Shown here piece by piece: positions 1 to 10,200 of a stretch of DNA of 64,000 nt (position 1 is its first letter; each line of letters begins with the position of its first letter). Both the position numbers and the translations under genes were made by a program. This DNA comes from Psychrobacter sanguinis (GTDB lineage Bacteria; Pseudomonadota; Gammaproteobacteria; Pseudomonadales; Moraxellaceae). Under the pieces are notes generated by a model. It saw only the letters and a program-made list of their open reading frames with translations. It did not search any database and was not told the origin of the DNA. The stretch is taken from positions 2,542,001-2,606,000 of the forward strand of contig NZ_CP085990.1 of NCBI RefSeq assembly GCF_020736705.1, read 5' to 3'.

Positions 1-263
1 ACAAGATTAATGACGGTCAAATGCGCTGGATCTGTAAGCAGTTTGATGCGCTAGGCTTAGGCTTTGTGAAATCTTATGCCAACTTTGTGATGGTCAATGT
101 GGGGGATGCCGCAGGTATCTGCCAAGCTCTGCTACAGCAAGGCGTCATCGTCCGTCCTTTAGCTGATTATGGCCTTGATGAGTGGTTACGCATCACTGTG
201 GGCACACCTGAGGATAATACCCGACTCATTGACACCTTGCGTGACACTTTAGAGTCTATGTAA
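1..263 (+). CDS. hisC: Histidinol-phosphate / aromatic aminotransferase, C-terminal end (partial)
   Basis: The frame is open from the left edge of the window (first full codon at base 3) and ends with TAA at 261-263, so only about the last 86 residues are present. The pattern RPLADYGLDEWLRITVG followed by TPEDN matches the C-terminal substrate-phosphate region of HisC-type PLP aminotransferases. The PLP lysine would lie upstream, outside the window. In related gammaproteobacteria a HisC-like aminotransferase precedes tyrA-aroA in an aromatic supraoperon, so this copy may act on prephenate or aromatic keto acids as well as on histidinol phosphate. The assignment rests on the C-terminus and context only. 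Confidence 0.85.
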   Translation, partial: KINDGQMRWICKQFDALGLGFVKSYANFVMVNVGDAAGICQALLQQGVIVRPLADYGLDEWLRITVGTPEDNTRLIDTLRDTLESM

Positions 264-389
264 TCGCTTCGAGCATTAAAAATAGAGTACTGAAAGCTAA
301 CTATAGGCTTTGGGCACTGAGAATAAAGTGCTGAAAGCTTTTAAAAATATAATGCTTTTAAAAATATAATAAAAATAGGTTAATAAGTG

Positions 390-2687
390 ATGCTGTTTGA
401 ACAGGTTTGTATAGTAGGTTTGGGCTTAATTGGCGCAAGCTTGGCGCAAGCAATAAAAGACAGACAGCTAGTGGGCAGATTGGTAGCGGTAGACAAGCAT
501 GCACCAAGTATTGAGGCTGCCATAGCAGAGAATGTCATTGATGCCGGTAGCGACTCCCTATTTGACGTAGTGGCAGGCAGTGACTGTATCATAGTGGCAG
601 TGCCAGTAAAGACTGTGGCGACTGTCTTTAAAGACATCAATCAAGCGATGCAGCAAGGCCTTATCGAAGCCGATTGCATAATCAGTGATGTGAGTAGTAC
701 TAAACTAAATGTGGTGGAAGCTGCCCAAGCTGCGTTTACACAATTACCCACCGGGTTTGTGCCGGCACACCCCATTGCTGGTGCAGAACAGTCTGGTTAT
801 ACCGCAAGGCGGGGTGATTTATTTGTCGACCATAGCCTGATTATCTGCGAATTAAAGACAACCCGTTTAGAAGCTGTCGAAAAAGTATCTCGGCTTTGGC
901 AAGGCGTAGGTGCGACTGTCATGAAGATGGATGTTGAGCACCACGATGCTGTGTTGGCCTATACCAGTCACTTACCTCACTTATTGGCATTTAATCTAGT
1001 AGAGCAGCTGGCCAGTCATGATGACAATATGGACATATTTCGTTATGCTGCCGGTGGATTTAGAGATTTCACGCGTATTGCTGCCAGTGATCCAGTGATG
1101 TGGCATGATATTTTTATCGCCAACAAACCTGCTTTATTGAATGCCTTAGATGAATACAGCCTTTATTTGTCAAAGTTACGCAGTTTAATTAACGATGAAG
1201 ACTCTACTGAACTACTTGGTTTACTGGGCCGAGCCCAATCAGCACGAAAACACTTTGGTCATATGCTGACCAACACCCCTTATACTAAAAAATTAACGGA
1301 CCCTTCAAATACGGATAATTCTATGACAACGTCGACTCATGCTTCTAGTGCATACATTATTACCCCAAGTACGTCTATCAAGGGCAGTATTTCTGTTCCT
1401 GGCGATAAGTCAATCTCTCATCGCAGCATCATGTTTGGTAGTTTGGCAGAAGGCGTTACCAAAGTAACCGGATTCTTAGAAGGGGAAGATGCGCTAGCCA
1501 CTCTACAAGCTTTTAGAGACATGGGTGTCACCATTGAAGGTCCAGAAAATGGCCAAGTGACCATTCATGGTGTGGGTATTAATGGACTTAAGCCCAGTCG
1601 TACGCCTTTGTATATGGGTAACTCGGGTACTACCATGCGCCTGTTATCTGGTATCTTAGCAGCGCAGTCATTTGACAGCGTGTTAACAGGAGATGCCAGC
1701 TTATCGAAGCGTCCTATGGAGCGTGTGGCCAAACCTTTACGTGAGATGGGCGCTACCTTACAAACCACAGGTGAACGTGGCACAGCACCGATTAGTATCA
1801 CCGGTAGTGATAAGCGCGGTAGTAAATTAAAAGGCATTACTTACGACATGCCAGTCGCCTCTGCGCAAGTTAAATCTTGTTTGTTATTAGCCGGCTTGTG
1901 GGCGGAAGGTAAGACCACAGTTATTCAGCCCGAAATCAGCCGTGACCATACTGAGCGTATGTTAAGCGCCTTTGGTTATGATGTCGAAGTTGAAGGCAAT
2001 AAAATCAGTGTGGTCGGCGGTGGTAAACTGACCGCTTGCGACATTGCGGTCCCTGCTGATATTTCTTCAGCAGCCTTCTTTATGGTCGCAGGGTCGATTG
2101 CCAAAGACAGTGAAATTACCATCACCAAAGTGGGTATGAACCCAACTCGTACAGGGGTAATCGATATCTTAAAGCTTATGAATGCCGACATTACTATTAG
2201 TAATGAGACCTTCGTAGGAGGCGAGCCTGTGGCAGACATCACTATTAAGTCTGCGCCACTTAAAGGTATCCAAATTCCTGAAGAGCTGGTGCCATTGGCC
2301 ATCGACGAGTTCCCTGTATTATTTATCGCTGCAAGCTGCGCAGAAGGTCAAACTGTACTAACCGGTGCCAAAGAGTTGCGTGTCAAAGAGTCTGATCGTA
2401 TTGCGGTTATGGCGGATGGTTTGACTCAATTGGGGGTTGATTGCACCATTACTGAAGACGGTATTATCATCGAAGGCAAAGGCAGTCAGAACTGGGAGCC
2501 AGTATTTGGTGGCGGAGAGATTTACTCTCACCATGACCACCGTATTGCTATGAGCTTCTCAGTAGCAAGTCTAAGAGCCACTGATACCATTAAGATTGAG
2601 GGCGTTGAAACAGTGAATACTAGTTTCCCAGGGTTTGCAGACTTATGCAATAAGATTGGTATGAGTATCGAGACTAAGTCTGTCTAA
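390..2687 (+). CDS. tyrA-aroA: Bifunctional prephenate dehydrogenase / EPSP synthase (TyrA-AroA fusion)
   Basis: A fused enzyme of aromatic amino acid synthesis. The N-terminal part (about residues 1-300) is an NAD-dependent prephenate dehydrogenase with the Rossmann motif GLGLIGASLAQA near residue 12. After a Ser/Thr-rich linker near residues 305-325, the C-terminal part is 3-phosphoshikimate 1-carboxyvinyltransferase, with KGSISVPGDKSISHR, YMGNSGTTMR, RVKESDRI near residue 664 and DHRIAMS near residue 716. The fusion is typical of Pseudomonas, Acinetobacter and Psychrobacter relatives and ties two steps of the pathway into one chain. A GTG lies one codon upstream at 387. ATG 390 is preferred, with AGGT at 377-380 as a weak ribosome site. 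The gene follows hisC by about 126 bp and ends before a clear terminator. Confidence 0.96.
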   Translation: MLFEQVCIVGLGLIGASLAQAIKDRQLVGRLVAVDKHAPSIEAAIAENVIDAGSDSLFDVVAGSDCIIVAVPVKTVATVFKDINQAMQQGLIEADCIISDVSSTKLNVVEAAQAAFTQLPTGFVPAHPIAGAEQSGYTARRGDLFVDHSLIICELKTTRLEAVEKVSRLWQGVGATVMKMDVEHHDAVLAYTSHLPHLLAFNLVEQLASHDDNMDIFRYAAGGFRDFTRIAASDPVMWHDIFIANKPALLNALDEYSLYLSKLRSLINDEDSTELLGLLGRAQSARKHFGHMLTNTPYTKKLTDPSNTDNSMTTSTHASSAYIITPSTSIKGSISVPGDKSISHRSIMFGSLAEGVTKVTGFLEGEDALATLQAFRDMGVTIEGPENGQVTIHGVGINGLKPSRTPLYMGNSGTTMRLLSGILAAQSFDSVLTGDASLSKRPMERVAKPLREMGATLQTTGERGTAPISITGSDKRGSKLKGITYDMPVASAQVKSCLLLAGLWAEGKTTVIQPEISRDHTERMLSAFGYDVEVEGNKISVVGGGKLTACDIAVPADISSAAFFMVAGSIAKDSEITITKVGMNPTRTGVIDILKLMNADITISNETFVGGEPVADITIKSAPLKGIQIPEELVPLAIDEFPVLFIAASCAEGQTVLTGAKELRVKESDRIAVMADGLTQLGVDCTITEDGIIIEGKGSQNWEPVFGGGEIYSHHDHRIAMSFSVASLRATDTIKIEGVETVNTSFPGFADLCNKIGMSIETKSV

Positions 2688-2757
2688 AGGTCACTCAGCT
2701 CTTAGGCCGGTAAGTTTAAAAGTAGATGCGATAAAACACATCATGTAAAATACAGGT

Positions 2758-2800
2758 AAAGCCATCCTCGCTCAGGATGGCTTTGCTTTTTTGATTTTTT
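2758..2800 (+). terminator. Rho-independent terminator after tyrA-aroA
   Basis: A perfect 10-bp stem AAAGCCATCC / GGATGGCTTT (2758-2767 and 2775-2784) encloses a 7-nt loop and is followed by a T-rich tract. Confidence 0.9.
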
Positions 2801-2933
2801 ATCGAATCGCTTTAATACAGTCATGCTAATAAAGATAATACACAGCGGTTCATTTGCAGGCTATATAATGGATGGCTCATAATCAAAAAAACAGTTCCAC
2901 ACCCTTTTAGTAAGTCATAGTTTGGATTTTTAT

Positions 2934-3887
2934 ATGTCTTTAGCTACCCCTAATAATGCCGTGCCAGCCAAACCAAAAACAACGGTGGTTCATACCACCA
3001 GTAAGGGAATTGTTACCGCTTTAATTGCCTTTGTTATATGGGGCAGCTTTCCTTTTTATTTCAAACAGTTGGCACAATACAATGCTGTTGAGATTATTGG
3101 CCATCGTATTGTCTGGACCTTTGTTTGTCTAAGCTTAGTATTGGTATTAACCAACCGCTGGCAATGGATTGATACTCTTAAAGCCAGTCCTCGTTTAATC
3201 GGCATAACCTTTTTATCCAGCCTTATTATTGCCACCAACTGGTTAACTTATGTCTGGGCGGTTAATGCGGATCAAATTTTAGAAGCCAGTTTAGGGTACT
3301 TTATTAGCCCGTTAATTGGTATTTTATTGTCATTGGTGTTTTTACAAGAAAGATTACGTCCTTTGCAGTGGTTAGCAGTGGCATTTGCCATTGCCTCAGT
3401 ATTGATTCAAGTTGTTATGCTGGGTAATTTGCCGTGGGTATCACTGGTCTTAGCGCTTTCGTTTAGTGTTTATGGGGTGATGCAAAGACGCACACCACTA
3501 CAAGCTTTAGATTCCTTATTTTTAGAAACTGCCTTGCTCGTGCCCATTTGTATTGTGTGGTTTATGAGCTCTGATGTCGCGAGTTCATCGCTGTCCTTTT
3601 GGTGGAGCAAAGACATTTGGTTCTTAATGTTAGCGGGTCCTATCACCCTGATTCCACTGTTGTTATATAATAAATCAACCAAAATGGTGGCATTTAGCAT
3701 TTTGAGCTTTATGAATTATCTAACCCCAACCATTATCTTCTTGCTAGCAGTTTTCTATTACCATGAGCCTTTCGATAGTCAAAGATTAATGATTTTTGGC
3801 CTAATTTGGTTTGGTTTGTTTTTATTCAGTATTGATTTATGGCAAAACAGACCCTCTAAACTGCTTAAAAAAGAGAATACAGTATAA
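2934..3887 (+). CDS. rarD: EamA-family transporter RarD
   Basis: An inner-membrane protein of about 317 residues with roughly ten hydrophobic segments, matching the drug/metabolite transporter superfamily. The opening GIVTALIAFVIWGSFPFYFK, then the IIGHRIVWTF stretch and SLGYFISPLIGILL, are characteristic of RarD, once linked to chloramphenicol resistance. The true substrate of this subfamily is not settled. The frame is also open from a TTG at 2922, but ATG 2934 is the more likely start. Neither has a strong ribosome site. It stands alone between a terminator and folB. Confidence 0.88.
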   Translation: MSLATPNNAVPAKPKTTVVHTTSKGIVTALIAFVIWGSFPFYFKQLAQYNAVEIIGHRIVWTFVCLSLVLVLTNRWQWIDTLKASPRLIGITFLSSLIIATNWLTYVWAVNADQILEASLGYFISPLIGILLSLVFLQERLRPLQWLAVAFAIASVLIQVVMLGNLPWVSLVLALSFSVYGVMQRRTPLQALDSLFLETALLVPICIVWFMSSDVASSSLSFWWSKDIWFLMLAGPITLIPLLLYNKSTKMVAFSILSFMNYLTPTIIFLLAVFYYHEPFDSQRLMIFGLIWFGLFLFSIDLWQNRPSKLLKKENTV

Positions 3888-3979
3888 AATTTTCATTCAA
3901 CACTAAATGCTCAACCGTTAACTATCAACTATCGTTGTTATCCGCATTATGTTAACCCCATTATAATGAGAAGAATGTC

Positions 3980-4360
3980 ATGAATAAGCCACAAGGCAGT
4001 ACCGATTTTGTCAAAATTAAAGGATTAAAAGTCAATGCAGTAATAGGGGTCTTCGATTGGGAAAGGGCCATAGAGCAGCCTTTGCTGATTGATGTGTCTA
4101 TGGCCACTGATATCAGTGAAGCGGGCAAAAGCGATGACATTAACGATGCGATTAATTACAAAGAGGTTTGTGATGATATTACTGAGCTGTGTCAGCAGAC
4201 CAAAGCGTTACTGATTGAGCGCTTAGCGGAGCTGATAGCGGCACACATTTTAAGTAAATATAATACCACTCAAGTTGAAGTTAGCGTGGCCAAACCAACG
4301 GCTATTAAGGCTGCAGAGGCGGTGGCGGTTCAGATCGCTAGAACTGCTACCACAGACTAA
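3980..4360 (+). CDS. folB: Dihydroneopterin aldolase
   Basis: A 126-residue protein of the FolB family, which cleaves 7,8-dihydroneopterin to 6-hydroxymethyl-dihydropterin and glycolaldehyde in folate synthesis. Visible family features are KIKGLKVNAVIGVFDWER at the N-terminus, QPLLIDVSM, the INYKEVCDDI segment, and the C-terminal VEVSVAKPTAIKAAEAV, which contains the conserved K-P. The length is normal for the family. The next gene, about 80 bp downstream on the same strand, is a divergent FolK-like protein acting on the product of this enzyme, so the pair makes pathway sense. Confidence 0.95.
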   Translation: MNKPQGSTDFVKIKGLKVNAVIGVFDWERAIEQPLLIDVSMATDISEAGKSDDINDAINYKEVCDDITELCQQTKALLIERLAELIAAHILSKYNTTQVEVSVAKPTAIKAAEAVAVQIARTATTD

Positions 4361-4439
4361 AGTCTTAATCGACTCACTAGGTTAAAGATTAGGCTTAGGG
4401 TGGTATTAAATTAAAAGAAGTGTGAGGGGTCAGCTACTG

Positions 4440-5096
4440 ATGAATAATTATGAATTATCTAAAAACAGCTCTATTAATGATACAAATAAAAATAGCCTAA
4501 GCAAAGAAAGTGATCTAAATAGCTTATCCAATTTAGACTGCAATCATCTACGTATCATCTCCCAGATTAAACCTCTTATCGAAATATCAGAGTATCTGCC
4601 AGTAGGGTATATAGTTGAGCTGGGCAGTAATCAAAAGGCTCAACATCATTTAAAGCTGAGTAGAGATGCATTAGAAGCTGAGGCCGTCAGTGCTCATTGG
4701 TCCACTGAATATATCAATCCCGACTATACGGCGACGCCAGAAAATCCTAAGCCTGACTATACCAATCAATGTGGTTATTTACAGCTTGACCCTAATCATA
4801 ACCATGATGATGGCAAAACACCACAGAGTTTGGGAGAACTTGTTAAAGCCAGTAAGGTGTTTGAGAAACAGATACAGCAAGATTTTCATCAGGCAGAACA
4901 AATAAATAAATTGGATGTAGATACGCTGTTAAAGTCTATAGTAGAGCCTAAGAACAGACAGGTGATTATTGATATCGATATATTAGCGATAATGACTGAG
5001 TCAGAAGGCATAATAGCCGTGGCTGAACGCTACCCATTCAAACATCATGAATGGGTAGGACTTATAGAGTTGTATGATAAAAAGCTAATTAAATAG
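4440..5096 (+). CDS. Divergent FolK-like pyrophosphokinase (HPPK)
   Basis: A 218-residue protein. After a low-complexity Ser/Asn-rich N-terminus (about 45 residues) comes a FolK-like core: GYIVELGSNQK matches the family's AYI-GLGSN opening, STEYINPDY and KPDYTNQ match the S-Y-T-P and P-Y-N regions, and RQVIIDIDILAI keeps the two metal-binding aspartates of D-x-D. YPFKHHEWV fits the following H/F segment. Several usual Arg/Trp residues before the D-x-D are absent, so activity is uncertain. ATG 4440 is chosen because GAGGGGT ends 9 nt upstream; a GTG at 4422 is also open. The N-terminal extension carries the 13-mer repeat at 4491-4503. Its place directly after folB supports the call, which rests on motif reading alone. 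Confidence 0.62.
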   Translation: MNNYELSKNSSINDTNKNSLSKESDLNSLSNLDCNHLRIISQIKPLIEISEYLPVGYIVELGSNQKAQHHLKLSRDALEAEAVSAHWSTEYINPDYTATPENPKPDYTNQCGYLQLDPNHNHDDGKTPQSLGELVKASKVFEKQIQQDFHQAEQINKLDVDTLLKSIVEPKNRQVIIDIDILAIMTESEGIIAVAERYPFKHHEWVGLIELYDKKLIK

Positions 5097-5147
5097 AAAT
5101 GTCAGTTAAACAGAAGATCGAATTAGAGCTATAAATAAGACAGTGCC

Positions 5148-6020
5148 TTATTGGTTGCTAATGACTTCTAACTCGTCAACTGAGAGTTTCACACAGTCTT
5201 TTGGTTTAAAGGTAGGGTCTAATTTACATAAAGCAGTTTGCAGCTCATTGATACGGGTTTCAGACTGCTGGATATGACTCAAGACTTTGCTGAAAGCTTC
5301 AGCAACTGGGTCTTCGGAGTCTGGGTCTAAACCATAGGCAGTAAAGTCGACACGCTCAGACAAGCGTTTAGTACTTAGCTGATTGGCATAGTTTTTATTG
5401 TCATCTGGACAATCAGGTACGTTATTGGTCGGAGTTTCTTGTGGTTTATCTTGAGCGGAGGATTCTGAGTCAGGGTCCGTAGAGGCGGCAATCATTCTAG
5501 CAGCATTGCCGACCATAGTAGCTTCTGCAGGCACTTCTTTAACCACGACAGCGTTAGAGCCAATTTTTGCATTTTTACCGACAGTGAATGGGCCTAAAAC
5601 CTTAGCACCAGCACCTACGATAACCCCATCTTCTAACGTAGGGTGGCGCTTGCCTTGACCTAAGGACACGCCTCCCAAAGTTACGCCATGATATAGGGTG
5701 ACGTCATCACCAATTTTAGCCGTTTCACCAATGACCACGCCCATGCCATGGTCAATAAAGAAACGTCTGCCAATTTGTGCGGCGGGATGAATCTCAATTC
5801 CAGTAATCATACGAGAGCCATAAGAGATAGCCCGTGCTGAGAACTTACAGTCTTTGTTCCACAAATAATGTGCACCGCGGTGCAGTATTAAGGCGTGAAT
5901 ACCTGGGTAAGTCAGTAAAACTTCCATGCTGTTTCTTGCCGCAGGGTCCCGTTGGAATACGGCGGCGATGTCCTCTTGCAATGAGGCTTTGGCTTTTTGA
6001 ATGGCTTTAATTAGTCTCAT
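5148..6020 (-). CDS. cysE: Serine O-acetyltransferase
   Basis: This enzyme makes O-acetylserine from serine and acetyl-CoA, the first step of cysteine synthesis. The protein has 290 residues. A short helical N-terminus contains the [20 protein letters not shown] motif. A left-handed hexapeptide-repeat domain follows, with [24 protein letters not shown] (catalytic His), LYHGVTLGG and GAKVLGP-type repeats, then [14 protein letters not shown]. It resembles the short EpsC-type SAT. Unusual is a C-terminal tail of about 110 residues after the hexapeptide domain, acidic and probably disordered in its first half. It is convergent with the folK-like gene and follows trmJ, a common gammaproteobacterial neighbour. 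Confidence 0.95.
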   Translation of the reverse strand: MRLIKAIQKAKASLQEDIAAVFQRDPAARNSMEVLLTYPGIHALILHRGAHYLWNKDCKFSARAISYGSRMITGIEIHPAAQIGRRFFIDHGMGVVIGETAKIGDDVTLYHGVTLGGVSLGQGKRHPTLEDGVIVGAGAKVLGPFTVGKNAKIGSNAVVVKEVPAEATMVGNAARMIAASTDPDSESSAQDKPQETPTNNVPDCPDDNKNYANQLSTKRLSERVDFTAYGLDPDSEDPVAEAFSKVLSHIQQSETRINELQTALCKLDPTFKPKDCVKLSVDELEVISNQ

Positions 6021-6188
6021 ATGAATGTCTTATCTTATATTGTTAATTAGTAAAGTTGACACTGTTTTTAATTTCTTATTAGGCTGGTGGTATCTCATCC
6101 CAAAAATGTATAAGGGCGGTATAGAGTATACTGTACCGTTTATAAAAAACATTATAGATTAATAATGTCATGTTTTGAAAATATTAAC

Positions 6189-7091
6189 TCACAGCTTCCG
6201 TTTGATCTTCGCAATAATAGAACTTATGATCTCAAACTCCTTTTGATCCAACTGCACCCTAGACAGCAAGCGCGATAATCTGTTGGGTAGCTCTCTTAGT
6301 GTATCAGGTTCTGTGCTTTCTACTAACTCTAAACCCTTCATCAACTCTATGATACGGCTTTGCAGATTGCTTTTCTGGTCTTGAGTAATGGCTGGCGCGT
6401 CCCAGTTTTGTCTTTGTATGACATTTATTTTATTGCCCTCATCTTGATCAGATGCTGATGTGGTTGACGTATGGTCCGCCAAGCTTGGCAGTGAGGTAGC
6501 AGGATTAGAGGCAGTTGGCTTTGAGTGAGCGTCTTGTAAAAAGCGACTGTAAAAAAAGCTTGAAATAACCTGTATGGCGGAGGCCACATTGAGCACCGGA
6601 TAATCAGGATTGGCATCTATTTGGATATGATAATCTGCCATAGCGAGCTCCTGATTGGTCAGCCCTCGGTCTTCACGCCCGAACAGTACTGCAACTTTAG
6701 TATCTTCAGCGGGGCGCGACAAAATAAGTTTTGCGGCATCATCAGGGGTAACCACAGGTCGAGGGATGTGCCTTTGGCGACTGCTGGCAGCAAATACCAA
6801 TTGGCAATCCGACAATGCTTGCTCTAGACTCTCTACTACAGTGCAATTGTCTAACACACTTTTTGCACCCGCGGCATGGGCCACACTGTCCTCATCAATC
6901 GGATGTTTGGGATCGACGACCACAAGGTCTGTTAATTTCATGGTTAACATAGCACGCGCTGCTGATCCTATATTGGCCGGCAAGGTGGTATTAACCATAA
7001 CAATTCGAATACTTTGTAAACGCTGATTGAGCACTGAGGTATCTAAAGCTGAGCGATCGGTTGTTTGTTTGTTTGAGGCAGTAGAGGTCAT
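6189..7091 (-). CDS. trmJ: tRNA (cytidine/uridine-2'-O-)-methyltransferase TrmJ
   Basis: A 300-residue SPOUT-family methyltransferase expected to methylate position 32 in the tRNA anticodon loop using S-adenosylmethionine. The family motifs are visible: MVNTTLPANIGSAARAM near residue 33, LVVVDPKHP, VLFGREDRGLTNQEL and YPVLNVASAIQVI, which form the trefoil knot and SAM site. A Ser/Ala/Thr-rich spacer of about 50 residues separates the SPOUT domain from a helical C-terminal region. The gene sits between dnaE and cysE on the same strand, with gaps of about 130-170 bp, so it may be transcribed alone. Confidence 0.92.
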   Translation of the reverse strand: MTSTASNKQTTDRSALDTSVLNQRLQSIRIVMVNTTLPANIGSAARAMLTMKLTDLVVVDPKHPIDEDSVAHAAGAKSVLDNCTVVESLEQALSDCQLVFAASSRQRHIPRPVVTPDDAAKLILSRPAEDTKVAVLFGREDRGLTNQELAMADYHIQIDANPDYPVLNVASAIQVISSFFYSRFLQDAHSKPTASNPATSLPSLADHTSTTSASDQDEGNKINVIQRQNWDAPAITQDQKSNLQSRIIELMKGLELVESTEPDTLRELPNRLSRLLSRVQLDQKEFEIISSIIAKIKRKL

Positions 7092-7158
7092 AGTTTTCTT
7101 ATAGTAGGTTGTATATAGTCAGGTATAGTCATATCTATTTGGTCGATATAAACAGATG

Positions 7159-7186
7159 AATAAAAATGCCTGCATGAGCAGGCATT
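7159..7186 (-). terminator. Terminator of dnaE
   Basis: The stem AATGCCTGC / GCAGGCATT (7165-7173 and 7178-7186) has a 4-nt loop and, read on the minus strand, is followed by a T-rich stretch. It lies just past the dnaE stop. Confidence 0.85.
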
Positions 7187-7223
7187 GATAAATCAAAAGC
7201 TATGGTACGTTAGGGATAACTCA

Positions 7224-10200
7224 TCAAGAATAGTGAAAATATAAATTTTCTTGAGGCACAATAATACCTAATTGCATTAAGTTTTCATCAGTGGGGTAGA
7301 CACGCCAGTTGTCATTCAAACTAACGCTAGCAATGGCAAAATCAGTATAGACGTTTAGAGCCACAGGGATACAGCCATCGTTTTGATTTAAGGGCACAGG
7401 TGAGATGCTCATAGCGTCCTGCTCATTATAATAAGCCTCCATAGCACCATTATCATCGGTCTCTTCTTCAAAAGCAGGGGCAGCAATCGTCGGTATTATA
7501 TCCAATTGAGCGGGTTTTAATAAAGGCTGCAGAGAATCTAACAGTCTTGTATCCTGGCTATGAATCTTGATACTAATCTTTTTAACCCAGCGCTGACGGC
7601 ATTCAAGTAAAGTATAAGCGTTGTCTAAACGGGCAAATAAACGTCCGTCACGGTCTCTAATACCGCCTTTGATGACAATCACTTCATCGACTTTTAGTTT
7701 GTCTTTGATACGGTTAAAACGTTCAGCATAGCAGCTGACTTCAAGTCTGGCAGTTCCATCGTCTAAAGTAATGACACAGCGGTTACCGAAGTTAGCAATA
7801 TCCATAATTAAGCCAGCGAATAAGATACTGCCATTGTAGCCGGTGTCAGATAAACTATCCAAACGGGCGTTACTGGTATAAACCGCAATTTCTTTACGGT
7901 ACTGATCAATAGGATGCCCGGTTAAATACAGCCCTAAAGTATCTTTTTCAGCTTTTAGACGGTGCTTGTCGCCCCAGATTAAATCGGGTCCCGTAGGCAG
8001 AGGTGGGGCAGTGGTGGCGTTATCCAGTTCACTGAATAAATCCATCATTCCCATTTCATTGTTTTGACGCTCTTGCTCAGCAGCTTGCACTGCCTTAGGG
8101 AGCTGCGCCATCAACGCGCCACGGATTTGATGATGTTGATCATCCTCTAAGTCGGGACGTAAAGTAATGGCAAAGTCATCGAAACAACCTGATTTAATTA
8201 AAGCTTCTAGCGTACGCTTATTCACCTTCTTGATGTCTACTCGTCGACAGAAGTCATAAAGGTCCGTAAAAGGACCTCCCACTCTGCGAGCTTGGACAAT
8301 GGATTCAACTGCCCCTTCACCCACGCCTTTAATCGCCCCAAGACCATAAATAATATTGGTAGGCTTGTCGGCTACGAAGTGCCATTCACTACGGTTGACC
8401 GAAGGATTGTCAACGGTTAGATTGAAGTTCTCACGGCAGTCATTGATAAAGAACACCACGTTATCGGTGTTGTTCATATCTGAGGTAAGTACCGCTGCCA
8501 TAAACTCAGCAGGATAATAATGTTTTAAATAAGCCGTTTGATAGGCCAAAACCCCATAAGCTGCCGAGTGTGATTTGTTAAAACCATACCCTGCGAATTT
8601 TTCCATCAAATCAAAGACACCGCCCGATACCACAGGGTCGATGCCTTGTGCTGTCGCCCCCGTAACAAAAATATCACGCTGCTTGGCCATCTCTTCCGGT
8701 TTTTTCTTACCCATAGCTCGGCGTAGCATATCAGCGCCGCCTAAACTATAGCCGGCCATTACCTGCGAGATTTGCATAACCTGTTCTTGGTACACAATAA
8801 CGCCGTTGGTGTTCTCCAAGATAGGCTCTAAGTTAGGGTGATCATAAACCACCTCTTCACGGCCATGCTTACGGTCAATGTACATCTCTACCATGCCGGC
8901 ATCTAGCGGGCCGGGGCGATACAATGCACACATCGCGATAACGTCTTCAATGTTGGTGGGCTGCAGCTTCGCTAAGTATTTTTTCATTCCCGAGCTTTCT
9001 AGCTGGAATACGGCTGTGGTCTTCGCCTCTTGCAGTAGCTTATAGGCGTTCTTATCGTCTAATGGTAGATCTTCAAGCTCAAGTGGCGGCTTTTGTTCAC
9101 GAGCACGTCGTGCATTAATGTTTTTCACCGCTGCATTAATGACGGTCAAGTTACGGAGGCCTAAGAAGTCAAACTTAACCAGACCCACGGATTCCACATC
9201 ATCTTTATCAAACTGGCTGACTCGGTGACCTTCTTCATCACAATAGATCGCACTAAAGTCAGTAATCTTATTTGGGGCAATCAATACACCACCGGCGTGT
9301 TTACCGACGTTACGGGTAATGCCCTCTAACTTTAATGCCATTTCCCAGATTTCATTGGCGTCTTCGTAATCCATATTGTCTGGGTTAGACAGTAAGTCTT
9401 TTAATTGAGGCTCTTCAAGTAACGCATCCTTTAAAGTAATACCCGGGGTTTTTGGAATAAGTTTGGATATCTTATCTGCCAAACCGTAGGATTTACTTTG
9501 GACTCGGGCCACATCGCGGACCACCGCTTTTGCCGCCATCGTACCAAAGGTAATGATCTGTGATACCGCTTCACGACCATATTGACTGGCAACATACTCA
9601 ATCACACGGTCGCGACCTTCAATACAAAAGTCGATATCGAAGTCAGGCATTGATACACGTTCAGGGTTTAAGAAACGCTCGAACAGCAAGTCATAATGTA
9701 AGGGGTCTAAGTCAGTAATGTTTAGTGCATAGGCTACTAACGAGCCTGCCCCCGAACCACGTCCTGGACCAACAGGCACGCCATTGGCTTTTGCCCAACG
9801 GATAAAGTCCATAACAATTAAAAAGTAGCCTGGGAAACCCATTTCTAAAATAATGTTCAATTCATGCTCTAGGCGCTCATCATAAGGCCGTCTAACCTCA
9901 TCCCAAGTGTCATCTCGCTCCTCAACAGGATATAGCTTATCCAGACGAGCGTTAAGCCCACGTTGTGACTCCGAACGGAAAAAGGATTCAATCGTTTCTC
10001 CCTCTGGAATCGGGAACTCTGGTAGTACGTTAATACCCAAGGTCAAAGTAACGTTACAGCGTTTGGCCAAACTAACCGTGTTATCAATTACTTGAGGAAT
10101 ATCTGCAAACAGCTCGGTCATCTGTGCCTGAGTCTTAAGGTACTGCTCGCTTGAATAGTCATGGGGACGATTGGGATCGGCGAGTACATGAGAGGAAGCG

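Noticed and set aside
387..640. Minus-strand open frames inside tyrA-aroA and other large genes
   Set aside because: They are shadows of strongly conserved genes on the other strand and have no recognisable product.
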